Shown here in pieces: positions 51,501 to 60,708 of a stretch of DNA of 64,000 nucleotides. The notes beneath the pieces are model-generated. The model made no database searches. It saw only the letters and a program-made list of their open reading frames with translations, and was not told the DNA's origin. A program made the translations under genes and the position numbers. This DNA is from Desulfovibrio intestinalis. Lineage in GTDB: Bacteria; Desulfobacterota; Desulfovibrionia; Desulfovibrionales; Desulfovibrionaceae. Every line of letters begins with the position of its first letter. Position 1 is the first letter of the stretch. The stretch covers positions 1 to 64,000 of the forward strand of contig NZ_JACHGO010000009.1 of assembly GCF_014202345.1 (NCBI RefSeq), written 5' to 3'.

Positions 51501-53663
51501 TCACGATTGCCGCCGCTTGAAAAGCTTCTCCAGCTCCACGCCATCCCAGCGCAGGATGCAGGGACGGCCATGCGGGCAGTACTCCCTGTCGTCAGTAGCC
51601 AGCCACTGACGCAGAAGCCCAGCGGCTTCGTCATCCGTGAGGCGCTGTCCGGCCTTGATGGCGGCCTTGCACGACATGGATATGAACATGCCCGCCAGAT
51701 CGTCCTTGCGGCCCGCCAGAGCCTCACGCAAAAAATCCCTGGCCTCTGCCCGTGAAAGTACGGGAGGCATGCCCCTGACCTCAAGCCCGCTGGCCGAGGT
51801 TTCCATTACAAAGCCAAGGGATTCCAGCGTGCCGCGCAATTCAAACAAGCGCTCGCGCTCTGCCGGATGCAGGGGCATTTCCAGCGGCAGGGCCAGCAAC
51901 TGCCCTGACCCCGCAAAACCGCCCCGGCGCATGCGGGCGTAGAGTATGCGCTCATGGGCGGCGTGCTGGTCCAGCAAAAGCAGGGCCCCGGCTCTGTCGC
52001 GCAAAACCAGATAAGTGTCTGCCACCTGACCCAGATATTCCACATTCTCCACTCGCAGGGGCTGGCGGTCCCTCACGGCTTGGTCGTCAGGCGAGGGGGC
52101 AGCTCCGTGGGCGGCGGCATTGTGGTCAAAATTTGCGGTGCCAGAATCTGTAGCGTACGTCGCAGTGTACGCGGCGCTGTCTTCTGCCATGCGCCCATAG
52201 CCATCAGCATCCGCCCCATCGGGCTGCACGAAACGTCCGTCCGGCAAAGGCTGCCCCTGAACTTCCGCACCTGCATGCGCCGCTGCGGCATACCCTGCGG
52301 CCTCTCGTACTGCACCTGAAAGCAGCGTCTGGCCATGCGGCTGTTCCCAGCCGGGGCTGCTGGCGTCTCCATGCGGAACTGCGTACGCCTGGGTAAAGCC
52401 TGAGGCATAACCCTGCCCCAAATTCTGCACATCACCTTGACCAGAGCCCTGAACCTGACCAGAGAACGGCACGCTGACGCGCCATTCGCCTTCATCTGCG
52501 CTATTTTCCGGTTCAGGCCGCTGCATGAGCGGGGGATTGTCCAGCCGCCCCCAGAAGCCTTGCGGGCGCGGAGCAGCGCCTGCCGATTCCGCCGCTGCGT
52601 TGTCAGCGCCGCCAGTAGAAGCAGCGTCGTGCCAGGCGGCGTCGGCCACGTCAAAGGACGTGACAAGCGCGCCCTGAACAGCGTGCAGCACAGCTGAAAA
52701 AATTGCGGATTCGTCCCTGAAGCGCACCTCGCTCTTGGCCGGGTGCACGTTAACATCCACTTCCGCCGGGTCCATTTCCACAAAGAGCACTATTTGCGGG
52801 TAATCCCGGCTGGTCATGCGCCCCTTGTAAGCTTCGCGCACAGCGGCCAGCAGGCGTTTATCCGTAACGGAGCGCCCGTTGACGTACAGCAAAATCCGGT
52901 CGCCGCGCGGCTGGCTCACGTTGGGCAGCGCCGCCAGACCGTGGGCGCGTATGCCGTGCCTCTGCCCGTCAAAGGGGCGCAGGGCGTCCACAATAAGCCG
53001 CGGCCACAAAATGCCAAGGCGTCCCGCCAGTGTTTGCCCCGGCAGAAACCGCAAGGCTTCACGCTCGCCAGAATGCAGGCTGAAGCCAACCTCCGGCCGG
53101 GTGAGCGCCAGACGGGCCATCCAGTCCTGAGCACGTTTGAACTCGGTGGAGGGGGTCTTTAAAAACTTTAAGCGGGCTGGTATGTTGGAAAAAAGGTCGC
53201 GCACTTCCACCAGCGTACCCCTATGCAAGGCCGCCGGGCCGGAGTTTTTAAGCAGGCCGTGTTCCACGTCCACGCGGTGTGCCGTGACGCGCCCGTCCTC
53301 ACCTTCGTGGGCGGACGTGATGGAAAAACGCGATACTGAAGCTATGCTTGGCAAGGCTTCACCACGGAAGCCGTAGGAGAGAATACGCTCCAGATCATCA
53401 AGGCAGGTTATCTTGCTGGTGGCGTGACGGGTGACGGCCAGTTCCAGATCATCCGCGGGAATGCCGCTGCCGTCATCCTGCACGCTGATAAGGCTTTGAC
53501 CGCCGTTTTCGAGGCGAACATCAATCTGGCCAGCCTGGGCATCCAGGCTGTTTTCCACCAGTTCCTTCAACACGCTGGCGGGCCGTTCAACCACTTCGCC
53601 CGCGGCGATCTGGTTGCGCAGCTCAGGCGGTAGCAGACGTATATGACGATTTTTTTCAGACAT
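51501..53663 (-). CDS. mutL: DNA mismatch repair protein MutL
   Basis: The start MSEKNRHIRLLPPELRNQIA is chosen by family alignment; earlier ATGs lack homology. The 720-residue protein has the GHKL ATPase domain (residues about 10-330: IAAGEVVERPASVLKELVENSLDA, DDGSGIP, YGFRGEALPSIASV), a long Ala/Gly/Gln-rich linker (about 340-540), and a C-terminal dimerisation domain with LLLDQHAAHERILYARM and EYCPHGRPCILRW. The metal-binding DQHA(X)2E(X)4E motif of endonuclease-type MutL is complete except that the last Glu is Ala. No mutS is nearby. Confidence 0.96.
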   Translation of the reverse strand: MSEKNRHIRLLPPELRNQIAAGEVVERPASVLKELVENSLDAQAGQIDVRLENGGQSLISVQDDGSGIPADDLELAVTRHATSKITCLDDLERILSYGFRGEALPSIASVSRFSITSAHEGEDGRVTAHRVDVEHGLLKNSGPAALHRGTLVEVRDLFSNIPARLKFLKTPSTEFKRAQDWMARLALTRPEVGFSLHSGEREALRFLPGQTLAGRLGILWPRLIVDALRPFDGQRHGIRAHGLAALPNVSQPRGDRILLYVNGRSVTDKRLLAAVREAYKGRMTSRDYPQIVLFVEMDPAEVDVNVHPAKSEVRFRDESAIFSAVLHAVQGALVTSFDVADAAWHDAASTGGADNAAAESAGAAPRPQGFWGRLDNPPLMQRPEPENSADEGEWRVSVPFSGQVQGSGQGDVQNLGQGYASGFTQAYAVPHGDASSPGWEQPHGQTLLSGAVREAAGYAAAAHAGAEVQGQPLPDGRFVQPDGADADGYGRMAEDSAAYTATYATDSGTANFDHNAAAHGAAPSPDDQAVRDRQPLRVENVEYLGQVADTYLVLRDRAGALLLLDQHAAHERILYARMRRGGFAGSGQLLALPLEMPLHPAERERLFELRGTLESLGFVMETSASGLEVRGMPPVLSRAEARDFLREALAGRKDDLAGMFISMSCKAAIKAGQRLTDDEAAGLLRQWLATDDREYCPHGRPCILRWDGVELEKLFKRRQS

Positions 53664-53855
53664 GGTTTCAGTGTAAGCGCCCGTGTGCTGCATGGCAAGT
53701 CGCCGCGCCGTACGGGAAAATACCGGATTCGGACACGGCATGGGGCTTGCCTTGCCTCCAGGGGTGCTTATCTATGGAAGGCAAGGCTCAGAGAGCGCGC
53801 CGCTGCCGCGAACAAGCGAACAGCCAGGATGCGCCGGGGCCTTAGGGAGGAAATA

Positions 53856-54161
53856 ATGCATGACAACACACTCAAGGCCATAGCCGAGCCCTTGCGCGGC
53901 CCCCTTGTTGGCAAGGGCTACGACCCTGAACTCCTCTATGTGGAATGCGGACGATGCGGTTCGCCCGTCATGTGGGAACAGGGCAAGGCCACACATATTC
54001 TCGGAATGGCAGGTATTGACCCGCTGGAACTGGATTCGTCCTGCCTGCTGGTTACAGACGCTTGCCCCACATGCGGCGGCAAGGGCCACTACACTGTCCA
54101 GATTTTCCGCATCAGCGGCGATGCGCAGACACGCCGCCCACCCTATTTCGGCAATGCGTAG
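53856..54161 (+). CDS. small zinc-ribbon protein, 101 aa
   Basis: ATG 53856 follows GGGAGGAAATA; the longer frame upstream runs into the mutL promoter region. The protein MHDNTLKAIAEPLRGPLVGK has two CxxC pairs (VECGRCGSPV near residue 30 and TDACPTCGGKGHYTV near residue 75) that could bind one zinc, and a C-terminal FRISGDAQTRR. No family name is recalled. A terminator follows, so it is probably a single-gene transcript, divergent from mutL. Confidence 0.75.
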   Translation: MHDNTLKAIAEPLRGPLVGKGYDPELLYVECGRCGSPVMWEQGKATHILGMAGIDPLELDSSCLLVTDACPTCGGKGHYTVQIFRISGDAQTRRPPYFGNA

Positions 54162-54196
54162 ACAAGGGCAGGAACTACCCCGCCTGCCCTGAACCA

Positions 54197-54234
54197 GGGC
54201 CGCCGGTTCATGTGCCCGGCGGCCCTTTTATTTA
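54197..54234 (+). terminator. terminator after the zinc-ribbon gene
   Basis: GGGCCGCCGG pairs with CCGGCGGCCC, then TTTTATTTA. Confidence 0.93.
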
Positions 54235-54377
54235 CACCGCGCGGCAACACCCTATCCGGCATGGCGGAGGGATTAAGCGCATTGGCAAACGTTTCAGGCG
54301 CAAGTTCCCAATGGCCGTTTATCATGAATCCGCTTGAGAGGATGCTTCGCATAAGGGCGCAGCCTCAACAACAAGAA

Positions 54378-54441
54378 AAGCGGCTCCTTTCATTCCAGCC
54401 GGGTACGCAAGGGTACACTGCCTTCATAAAAAGAGCCGCTT
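54378..54441. repeat. large palindrome D4 (GGCC-arm hairpin)
   Basis: AAGCGGCTCCTTT and AAAAAGAGCCGCTT pair with one mismatch; inner GGGTAC...GTACAC boxes repeat the layout of D1. It lies downstream of the autotransporter gene (minus strand). The rest of 54235-54603 has no gene. Confidence 0.7.
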
Positions 54442-54603
54442 GGCGTGGTGGTCGGAAAAAGACGGGCCTGCTATCTTCCTGAACTTTTTACATCTTAAAT
54501 AGTTGCTGTAAGGCGCACACAGGCTCGCCTACGCCTGTGTTGTGGCAAAAATTTGCGTGCAAATCCTTACAGCACAGCTGACCCATTTCATCCGAGAATT
54601 GCT

Positions 54604-57600
54604 TTAGAATTCCAGCCCAAAACTGATACCCCCGGAACAAGAGGAACTGTGCGAGCGGAAAAATTCCGCGCCAAGCTCCACCTGTGCAAAAAATCCGCTG
54701 GCGTGGGTTGCCCGCAAACCGGTTTGAACCAGCATAGCGTCGCGGCCCGGAATGTCTGACTGGCTTTCAAAACTCGCATCATATCCTTTAAAACTGGCAT
54801 CACTGTGAAAAGATCCGTCAAGCCAGTCATGCCGCCAACCAGCCAGAGTGTCCCACGAAAGCGTGGTGCCGTTCTCCAGCGTGCGGGAAAGCTTCGCATG
54901 CGCGCCAAGCACAGAAGAAAGGCTGTCGTCGGTGGCGGCGTCCAGCTTGAGGGCCGAAGCGCCTGCCCCGCCTTCAGTAAATCCGGGCCTTGAACTCAGG
55001 CTGTATTCAAACCAGCCCAGCGGCCCGGCTTCCACGCCGCCCCAGGAAGGAGTCCAGCTCCAGTTTTTGCCGCCGCCTGCCAGCAAATCGGTGGTAAGCC
55101 CGGTCCAGCGGCTGTCATGTTTGCGCAGGTATCCATTAAAATTTACCGCGCGCTTCATATTGACGTCTTCAAAGCCCACACGGGCCATGCCCATAACATA
55201 CCCGCCGTCCCACCAGAGCGGCTTGAAGTGAGCGTGGCCGCCCACGGAAGCGGCAAGGGTTTCAGCCTTGGCTTCACCCGCGTAATGCATGTAGGTGCGG
55301 CGGCCAGAAAGCGCCACATCCAACCCTGCTGTAAGGCCGCTGTCCCACTGGCGGTCGACGCCAAGAGCCAGCCCTGCGCCAGACGACGTAAAACCTGCCG
55401 AACCACCGTTGGCGTTCACGTTGCTGTAGCTGCCAAAAGGCAGTGCCCATGCCTGCCAGCCGCCAAAAGCCGCGTCTCCGCTGGACAGGCCCGTACCGCT
55501 TGCAGTGGCCACTGGCGCGCTGCCGCCCAGAAAGCGCTTCACCAGAAGCAGATTGAGCTGGCGTTGCGCGTCCAGACCTGCCCGCGCTACAGCGTCATAA
55601 CTGTTGGGGCTCAGTTGCTCCATTGCCGGAGCAACTCCGCTGCCGGAAACATCGGTCCAGTCCAGCGCCTGAAACAGGTTTTGCATGTCGCCCGAGGCGG
55701 ACCCGGCTGCCAGATACAGGGCATCGCCAACGTTGGCGGTAGTGGAGCTGTCAGCATAGCGGCTGTAGGCGTTGCGCATGCGCTGCTGCCCCAAAGCAGC
55801 CGATCCAGTGCCATTACTTGAAGCAACACTGAAGCTGAGTGTGGGAGAAGAAGAAACCATACCCACGCTGTCAAACATACCGCTGGAGCTGACCGCCTGT
55901 ACGCTGTTGACACTTATGGCATAGCCATCTGAATAAAACCCTGGCGCGGGTGAGAAGCGCAATGCCCCGTCGAGGGTGGCAGTTGTTGCACTGAGGACGG
56001 AATACTGCTTGTCGGCAGTAATACCAATATGCAGGGCCCCATCAGCGTCTTGGGTATAGCTGTTCACCTTGAGAATCAGCCCGCGATAGCCCGGAGCCAC
56101 AGTACCTTTGTTAAGTACACTCCTCTGGATTTCACCGTCACCCATCAGAATACCGTTCTGACGCACCAGAACGTCGCTATTTTGCAGTACTCCGCCCGTG
56201 CCATCGGCTCGTTGACTTACAGCCAGGGCGCCACCTTCCACAACGGTTAATCCACTGTAGTCATTGGTACCGCTGAGCACTAACAGTCCATCACCAGCCT
56301 TGCGCAGGCCCACATTCAGGCCCCTCAAGGCAGTAGCGTCGGCACCAGCCAGAAAATCGGCATGGTGATAACTATCTTCCCACATACGCTGCGTAATATC
56401 ATTGCTGAATTCAGCAACATAGCCCTGCGTGTCGAATGTTTCCAGCGCGTGCTTGCCCCCCAATTCGGACAGCGTTATCACATCGTCCGCTGTCATGCGG
56501 TTGGCGTCCAGCCTGGCAATGCCGCGCACTGCCTTGCCCGCGTCAAGCAGGCCTTGACCGAAGACTTCCTCCCTGGACAGGTACTGGATACTTTGCTGGC
56601 CCTGATCAATCAGGTCTTTCAGTGTGTCCCTTATCCAGGTTTCCAATGGGTAGGCATCATCTATCCATTGCTTGACTGTTGCACCGGTAGGAGAAGGCAC
56701 GGCGTTATCCACAATGGTAATAACAACCTTGTCAATGTAGCCATTGCCATCAAGGGAATATTGCACAAGGTGCGTGGGCGCTACAAAGCTGTTGTCAGCC
56801 GTTGTCAGCACGGCGTCAGCCAGTTGCTTGCCCGTCATCCACGGAAAAGCCTGCTGTACCAGCCCCAGCGTCCCGCTCACATAGGGCGCGGCCATGCTGG
56901 TTCCGCTCATAAGCGTGTAACCGTTATTGGTAGCGTTGAGAGAATTGATGTCACTGCCTGGCGCGGACACGCTCCAGAGCTGGGCTTTGTGCCCCAGATT
57001 ACTGAACCAGCTGATCCCGGTGGGGCTGATTGTGCGTGTACCGTCAGCCGCTGTTGTAATGTTGCCAATATCCAGAGAGATAACGCTGAGCCAGGCTTTC
57101 AGGTCCGGGAGATAACGCGGCAGTGAACTCTGAAAGGCGGGGGCCATAAATGTGTCATTTCCGGCGGCGAAGACGATAACCTTGTTATAATCCGTTGCAA
57201 GTTCAGCCAGTTGCCTGTCAACAGCCAGATCCTCATCATTTTCTACAAGATTCTGGATTATTGAGGGAACATCCATTCCTGGTTCAAGAATGGGAGCATA
57301 ACTCAAGCCCCAGCTGTTGTTGATGACGCGCACATCGGGACGTGCGCCAAACAGGCTTAAAAGATCGGGGGGAGTAAGCCCTGTAGTTGAACCTGTTTCA
57401 TGCCCCAGTATGGCCGCCGAGATAAGCTTGGCGTCAAAGGCCACGCCGTGCATGCCTGTACCGTTGCGCGAGGCCGCCATAATGCCCGCCACATGACTGC
57501 CGTGCCTGTCATATTTCCAGTTGGGTATATAGGGCAGGCCAGTAAGATCGTCGATGGGCATGTCCACGCTTCCAATTTTTCCTGCAAGCTCCGGATGACT

Positions 57601-57843
57601 TGTGCGCACAGAGGTGTCAACAATGCCCAATGTTATGCCAGCGCCAGTATAGCCCAGAGCATAGGCATCCGCTGCATGGATAAAATCAAGCCCGGTGCTG
57701 TTCCAGTATTCCTGCGATTTAAAACTGTCAGCACTGGCCGCGTTTACTTGAGATGATGTGAAAAGGAACAGCAGCAAAAGCAATAAAGGCTGAGACAGAT
57801 TGCAAAAACGACGTAACTTGCGAGCCTGTAAAGAAAGAAACAC
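54604..57843 (-). CDS. subtilisin-family serine protease autotransporter
   Basis: The GTG start follows GGGGGAAAC. The 1079-residue protein begins with a signal peptide (LLLLLLFLFTSSQVNAASA, cleavage near residue 36). The S8 protease domain (about 40-400) has catalytic Asp 76 (GIVDTSVRTSHPEL), His 114 (DRHGSHVAGIMAA), Asn 229 (AAGND) and Ser 316 (SGTSMAAPYVSG). A passenger stem with beta-helix-like sequence (GLLVLSGTNDYSGLTVVEGGAL) leads to a C-terminal autotransporter barrel (about 815-1079) ending in Phe (GISFGLEF). It is therefore a type V secreted protease of the outer membrane or medium. Its substrate is unknown. Confidence 0.95.
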   Translation of the reverse strand: MFLSLQARKLRRFCNLSQPLLLLLLFLFTSSQVNAASADSFKSQEYWNSTGLDFIHAADAYALGYTGAGITLGIVDTSVRTSHPELAGKIGSVDMPIDDLTGLPYIPNWKYDRHGSHVAGIMAASRNGTGMHGVAFDAKLISAAILGHETGSTTGLTPPDLLSLFGARPDVRVINNSWGLSYAPILEPGMDVPSIIQNLVENDEDLAVDRQLAELATDYNKVIVFAAGNDTFMAPAFQSSLPRYLPDLKAWLSVISLDIGNITTAADGTRTISPTGISWFSNLGHKAQLWSVSAPGSDINSLNATNNGYTLMSGTSMAAPYVSGTLGLVQQAFPWMTGKQLADAVLTTADNSFVAPTHLVQYSLDGNGYIDKVVITIVDNAVPSPTGATVKQWIDDAYPLETWIRDTLKDLIDQGQQSIQYLSREEVFGQGLLDAGKAVRGIARLDANRMTADDVITLSELGGKHALETFDTQGYVAEFSNDITQRMWEDSYHHADFLAGADATALRGLNVGLRKAGDGLLVLSGTNDYSGLTVVEGGALAVSQRADGTGGVLQNSDVLVRQNGILMGDGEIQRSVLNKGTVAPGYRGLILKVNSYTQDADGALHIGITADKQYSVLSATTATLDGALRFSPAPGFYSDGYAISVNSVQAVSSSGMFDSVGMVSSSPTLSFSVASSNGTGSAALGQQRMRNAYSRYADSSTTANVGDALYLAAGSASGDMQNLFQALDWTDVSGSGVAPAMEQLSPNSYDAVARAGLDAQRQLNLLLVKRFLGGSAPVATASGTGLSSGDAAFGGWQAWALPFGSYSNVNANGGSAGFTSSGAGLALGVDRQWDSGLTAGLDVALSGRRTYMHYAGEAKAETLAASVGGHAHFKPLWWDGGYVMGMARVGFEDVNMKRAVNFNGYLRKHDSRWTGLTTDLLAGGGKNWSWTPSWGGVEAGPLGWFEYSLSSRPGFTEGGAGASALKLDAATDDSLSSVLGAHAKLSRTLENGTTLSWDTLAGWRHDWLDGSFHSDASFKGYDASFESQSDIPGRDAMLVQTGLRATHASGFFAQVELGAEFFRSHSSSCSGGISFGLEF

Positions 57844-57951
57844 GTTTCCCCCGTTATTTTTTTCAATCTGTCCACTAGAAACATGAGCATCTATAAACCA
57901 ACCATCAACCTATGGAATAATTGCCTGATTTTCCGCTGCAATGAACACTAA

Positions 57952-58110
57952 AGCAGATTAACTTTGAAAATAGATATTCTCAAAGTTTGAGGCACGTTCG
58001 GTCCGGCGCTTCATAGCGCAACTAGTTGCGCTTACACCAACACGGCTGGCGCATGCTCGCGCAGCCCCCGGAGCCGCTGGAGCATGTAAAAGTTAACACA
58101 CTCTAGTTAT
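57952..58110 (+). repeat. dispersed repeat R1, diverged copy
   Basis: GCAGATTAACTTTGAAAATA and TTCTCAAAGTTTGAGGCAC form the first hairpin; CTGGAGCATGTAAAAGTTAA is the right end also seen after the MITE at 21594. Confidence 0.55.
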
Positions 58111-58314
58111 TATGAAAGACGAAGCCAGCATGCGAACGGCGCCGGGCAGCAAAAATGACCTTCTATATCCTGCTTATTTTATTCACTATGAATAATTATT
58201 TCAAACTTTACAACAAGATATTATTCCACTGGTCCGCCTTGCGGCGGTGGTGTAATCGCGGCGGCACGACCCCTCCTGCATATACGAATCACGCCCATGC
58301 GGCAATTTTTCCAT

Positions 58315-58367
58315 AAAAAACCCTGCATTACGGCGGCGTACCATCAGGCAGCCACCCTAATGCAGGG
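58315..58367 (-). terminator. probable purE terminator
   Basis: On the minus strand CCCTGCATTA and TAATGCAGGG pair around 27 bases, then TTTTTT follows. Confidence 0.7.
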
Positions 58368-58404
58368 ATCTGTATACCTCAGTAAATCAAAAGCCTCGCA
58401 GCAT

Positions 58405-58605
58405 GATTCTAAAGCATTTCAGCTTTGAAATGCTTTAGTGTCTGCGTGAACAGACATTCACCGTGGAGGCGTAAGCGCAGCTTCAGCCGTTGCGACGCAG
58501 GAAGCTACGGATAAAGACATCACGGCTATTTATTTGCGCGATTAAACGCCGCAAAGAACATGCCGTTAATTTTGAGAATACGTATTCCCAAAGTTAATCA
58601 GCCCT
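58405..58605. repeat. pair of R1-type hairpins
   Basis: CTAAAGCATTTC/GAAATGCTTTAG at 58409-58438 and the near-palindrome TTAATTTTGAGAATAC/GTATTCCCAAAGTTAA at 58566-58597 bracket a 125-bp stretch with GGAGGCGTAAGCGCAGC. The right hairpin resembles the R1 start. Confidence 0.5.
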
Positions 58606-59101
58606 AAGCGTATTTACGGCTGATTTCTTCCCCGGACTTTTCCACGTCGGCGCGCATTTTTGCGCGGGCAGCGTCGATCTTGCTGGCAAGAGCCGGGTCA
58701 GACAGCGCCAGAATCTGGGCGGCAAGCCATGCGGCATTGCGAGCTCCGGCCTTGTCCAGCGCCACGGTAGCCACCGGGAATCCGGGAGGCATCTGCACGG
58801 TGGCGAGCAGGGCGTCCATGCCGCCAAGAGCCACGCTGGACACAGGAATGCCTATGACCGGGCGCGTGGTGCGCGCGGCAACGGCTCCGGCCAGATGTGC
58901 GGCCATGCCCGCTGCGCAGATAAATACCTGCGCGCCAGCGGCTTCACTGTCGGCCACCAGCTTTTCTGTACGTTCGGGGGTGCGGTGGGCGGAGCTGACA
59001 GTAATAAAGCAGCTTATGCCCAGGCTTTTCAGTACTTCCACACAGGGGCTCACCTTGTCTTCATCTGACTGCGAGCCCATCAAGATGACCACTTTCGCCA
59101 T
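58604..59101 (-). CDS. purE: N5-carboxyaminoimidazole ribonucleotide mutase (class I)
   Basis: PurE converts N5-CAIR to CAIR in purine synthesis. The 165-residue protein [20 protein letters not shown] has the SQSD phosphate site, SSAHRTPER carrying the catalytic His, [15 protein letters not shown] and [23 protein letters not shown]. These fit class I PurE. The purK partner is not in this window. PurD is upstream on the same strand but about 210 bp away, with an R1 repeat between them. Confidence 0.96.
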   Translation of the reverse strand: MAKVVILMGSQSDEDKVSPCVEVLKSLGISCFITVSSAHRTPERTEKLVADSEAAGAQVFICAAGMAAHLAGAVAARTTRPVIGIPVSSVALGGMDALLATVQMPPGFPVATVALDKAGARNAAWLAAQILALSDPALASKIDAARAKMRADVEKSGEEISRKYA

Positions 59102-59149
59102 GTCTTATCCTCTGATTCCGCCCCAAGGGGCCGAAGTGATCTGGAGCAG

Positions 59150-59285
59150 ATTAACTTTGAAATCCATCACATTTCAAAATTGTCATTGTGCCCAAAAATA
59201 CGATTTCCGGCACAATCCACGCAGCGCTGCACTTTTGTGCAGTATTAGAGCAGTTAACATCTTTCAAGATTCAAATGCTCTAACG
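59150..59285 (+). repeat. dispersed repeat R1, copy 5
   Basis: The most complete copy: GAGCAGATTAACTTTGAAAT, CATTTCAAAATTGTCATTGT, an internal AAAATACGATTTTCCGGC block, AATCCACGCAGCG, GCTGCACTTTTGTGCAG, then TTAGAGCAGTTAACATCTTT and CAAATGCTCT. It fills the purD-purE gap. Confidence 0.75.
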
Positions 59286-59314
59286 TTCCGGCAGGCCGCG
59301 TTTCTGCGCAAGAG

Positions 59315-60601
59315 TTATTTTCCTTTGAGCCGGTTGATGCCTTTCTGCCCGATATCCCTGCGGTAGAAGCCACCGTCCATCTGTACTTTTTCAGCTGCGG
59401 CGTAGGCGGCCTGCTGCGCGCCTTCCAGGTCGTCGCCCAAAGCGGTGATGCAGAGCACCCGCCCGCCGTTGGATACCAGCACGCCATCATTCACGGTCGT
59501 GCCGCTATGAAAAACCTTAACGCCCGGCAGCGCGTCAGCATCGGCAATGCCTGTAATGGGCGTACCCTTGGTATAAGCGCCCGGATACCCTGCGGCGGTC
59601 ATAACCACGCCCAAAGCCGTCTTGGCGCTCTGCCCTATGCTGGAAGGATCAAGCTTGCCCGCAACACAGTCCAGCATGATGCGGGGCAGATCGCCCTCAA
59701 GACGCATGAGCATGGGCTGGCATTCCGGGTCGCCAAAGCGCACGTTGTATTCCAGCACCTTGGGGCCGTCGGCGGTCATCATCAACCCGGCATACAACAT
59801 GCCCACAAAGGGATGTCCGTCCTTGGCAAGCTCGCGCAGGATGGGGCGCACGGTAAGGTCGGCCATTTCCTCAAGCATGCTGTCGGGCAAAACTGGGGCC
59901 GGGCTGTAAGCGCCCATGCCGCCAGTGTTCGGGCCTTCGTCATTGTCAAAAACCCGCTTGTGGTCCTGGGCCGAGGGCAGGGGCACGGCGCGTTCGCCAT
60001 CGCACATGCACAGGAAGGAAGCTTCCTCGCCCACAAGGCATTCTTCAAGCACCACAAAATCACCCGCCGAACCAAAGGCGCGGGCGCTCATAATGTCGTT
60101 TACGGCCTGCAGGGCTTCCTGCGAATCTGCGGCCATGATGACGCCCTTGCCAGCGGCCAGACCATCGGCCTTGACCACCAGAGGCGCGCCCACCTTGACC
60201 ACATGATTTCGGGCCATTTCCACATCGCTGAACACCGCGCAGTGGGCTGTGGGCACATTGGCCCTGGCCATGATTTCCTTGGCAAAGGCCTTACTGCCTT
60301 CAAGCTTTGCTCCGTAGCTGTCAGGCCCGAAACAGGCAATGCCTGCCTCACGCATGCGGTCGGTGATACCCAGAGTCAAAGGAAGTTCGGGGCCGGGCAC
60401 AACAAGATCAATCTTTTCCCTGCGTGCCAGGTCTACCAGCCCGTCCAGGTCATCAACAGGCACGGGCACGTTGACCGCGCCTTCCCTGCTGGTTCCCCCA
60501 TTGCCGGGCGCGGCAAAAACCGCTTCAACACCGGGGCTTTGCATGAATTTCCAGACCAGGGCGTGTTCTCGCCCACCGGAACCAATCACCAGGATGCGCA
60601 T
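59315..60601 (-). CDS. purD: phosphoribosylamine--glycine ligase
   Basis: PurD ligates glycine to phosphoribosylamine (GAR synthetase). The start MRILVIGSGGREHALVWKF lies after AAGGAGACGGC. The 428-residue ATP-grasp enzyme shows VVPGPELPLTLGITDRMREAGI, KAFAKEIMARANVPTA, PLVVKADGLAAGKGVIMA, VVLEECLVGEEASFLCMCDG, HKRVFDNDEGPNTGGMGAYSPAPVLP and EYNVRFGDPECQPML, all canonical. It precedes purE on the same strand but is separated from it by an R1 repeat. Confidence 0.97.
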   Translation of the reverse strand: MRILVIGSGGREHALVWKFMQSPGVEAVFAAPGNGGTSREGAVNVPVPVDDLDGLVDLARREKIDLVVPGPELPLTLGITDRMREAGIACFGPDSYGAKLEGSKAFAKEIMARANVPTAHCAVFSDVEMARNHVVKVGAPLVVKADGLAAGKGVIMAADSQEALQAVNDIMSARAFGSAGDFVVLEECLVGEEASFLCMCDGERAVPLPSAQDHKRVFDNDEGPNTGGMGAYSPAPVLPDSMLEEMADLTVRPILRELAKDGHPFVGMLYAGLMMTADGPKVLEYNVRFGDPECQPMLMRLEGDLPRIMLDCVAGKLDPSSIGQSAKTALGVVMTAAGYPGAYTKGTPITGIADADALPGVKVFHSGTTVNDGVLVSNGGRVLCITALGDDLEGAQQAAYAAAEKVQMDGGFYRRDIGQKGINRLKGK

Positions 60602-60630
60602 GCCGTCTCCTTGACGTGTACTGAATAAAA

Positions 60631-60656
60631 GCAAAGCCCCGAAAAGGGGGCTTTGC
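60631..60656 (-). terminator. terminator of the FG-GAP protein gene
   Basis: GCAAAGCCCC pairs with GGGGCTTTGC; on the minus strand it is followed by TTTTATTC. Confidence 0.85.
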
Positions 60657-60708
60657 CAAGGGCGGACAGCCCGCTGCAGAACGCGTGGGCTGTCCGCGCC
60701 CGACGTTC

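Larger units (their letters stand above)
57844..58603. other. gene-free region between purE and the autotransporter gene
   Basis: No gene is supported. It contains R1-related sequence at 57952-58110 and 58405-58605, the probable purE terminator and, near 57850-57940, an AT-rich stretch that should hold the autotransporter promoter. Confidence 0.5.
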
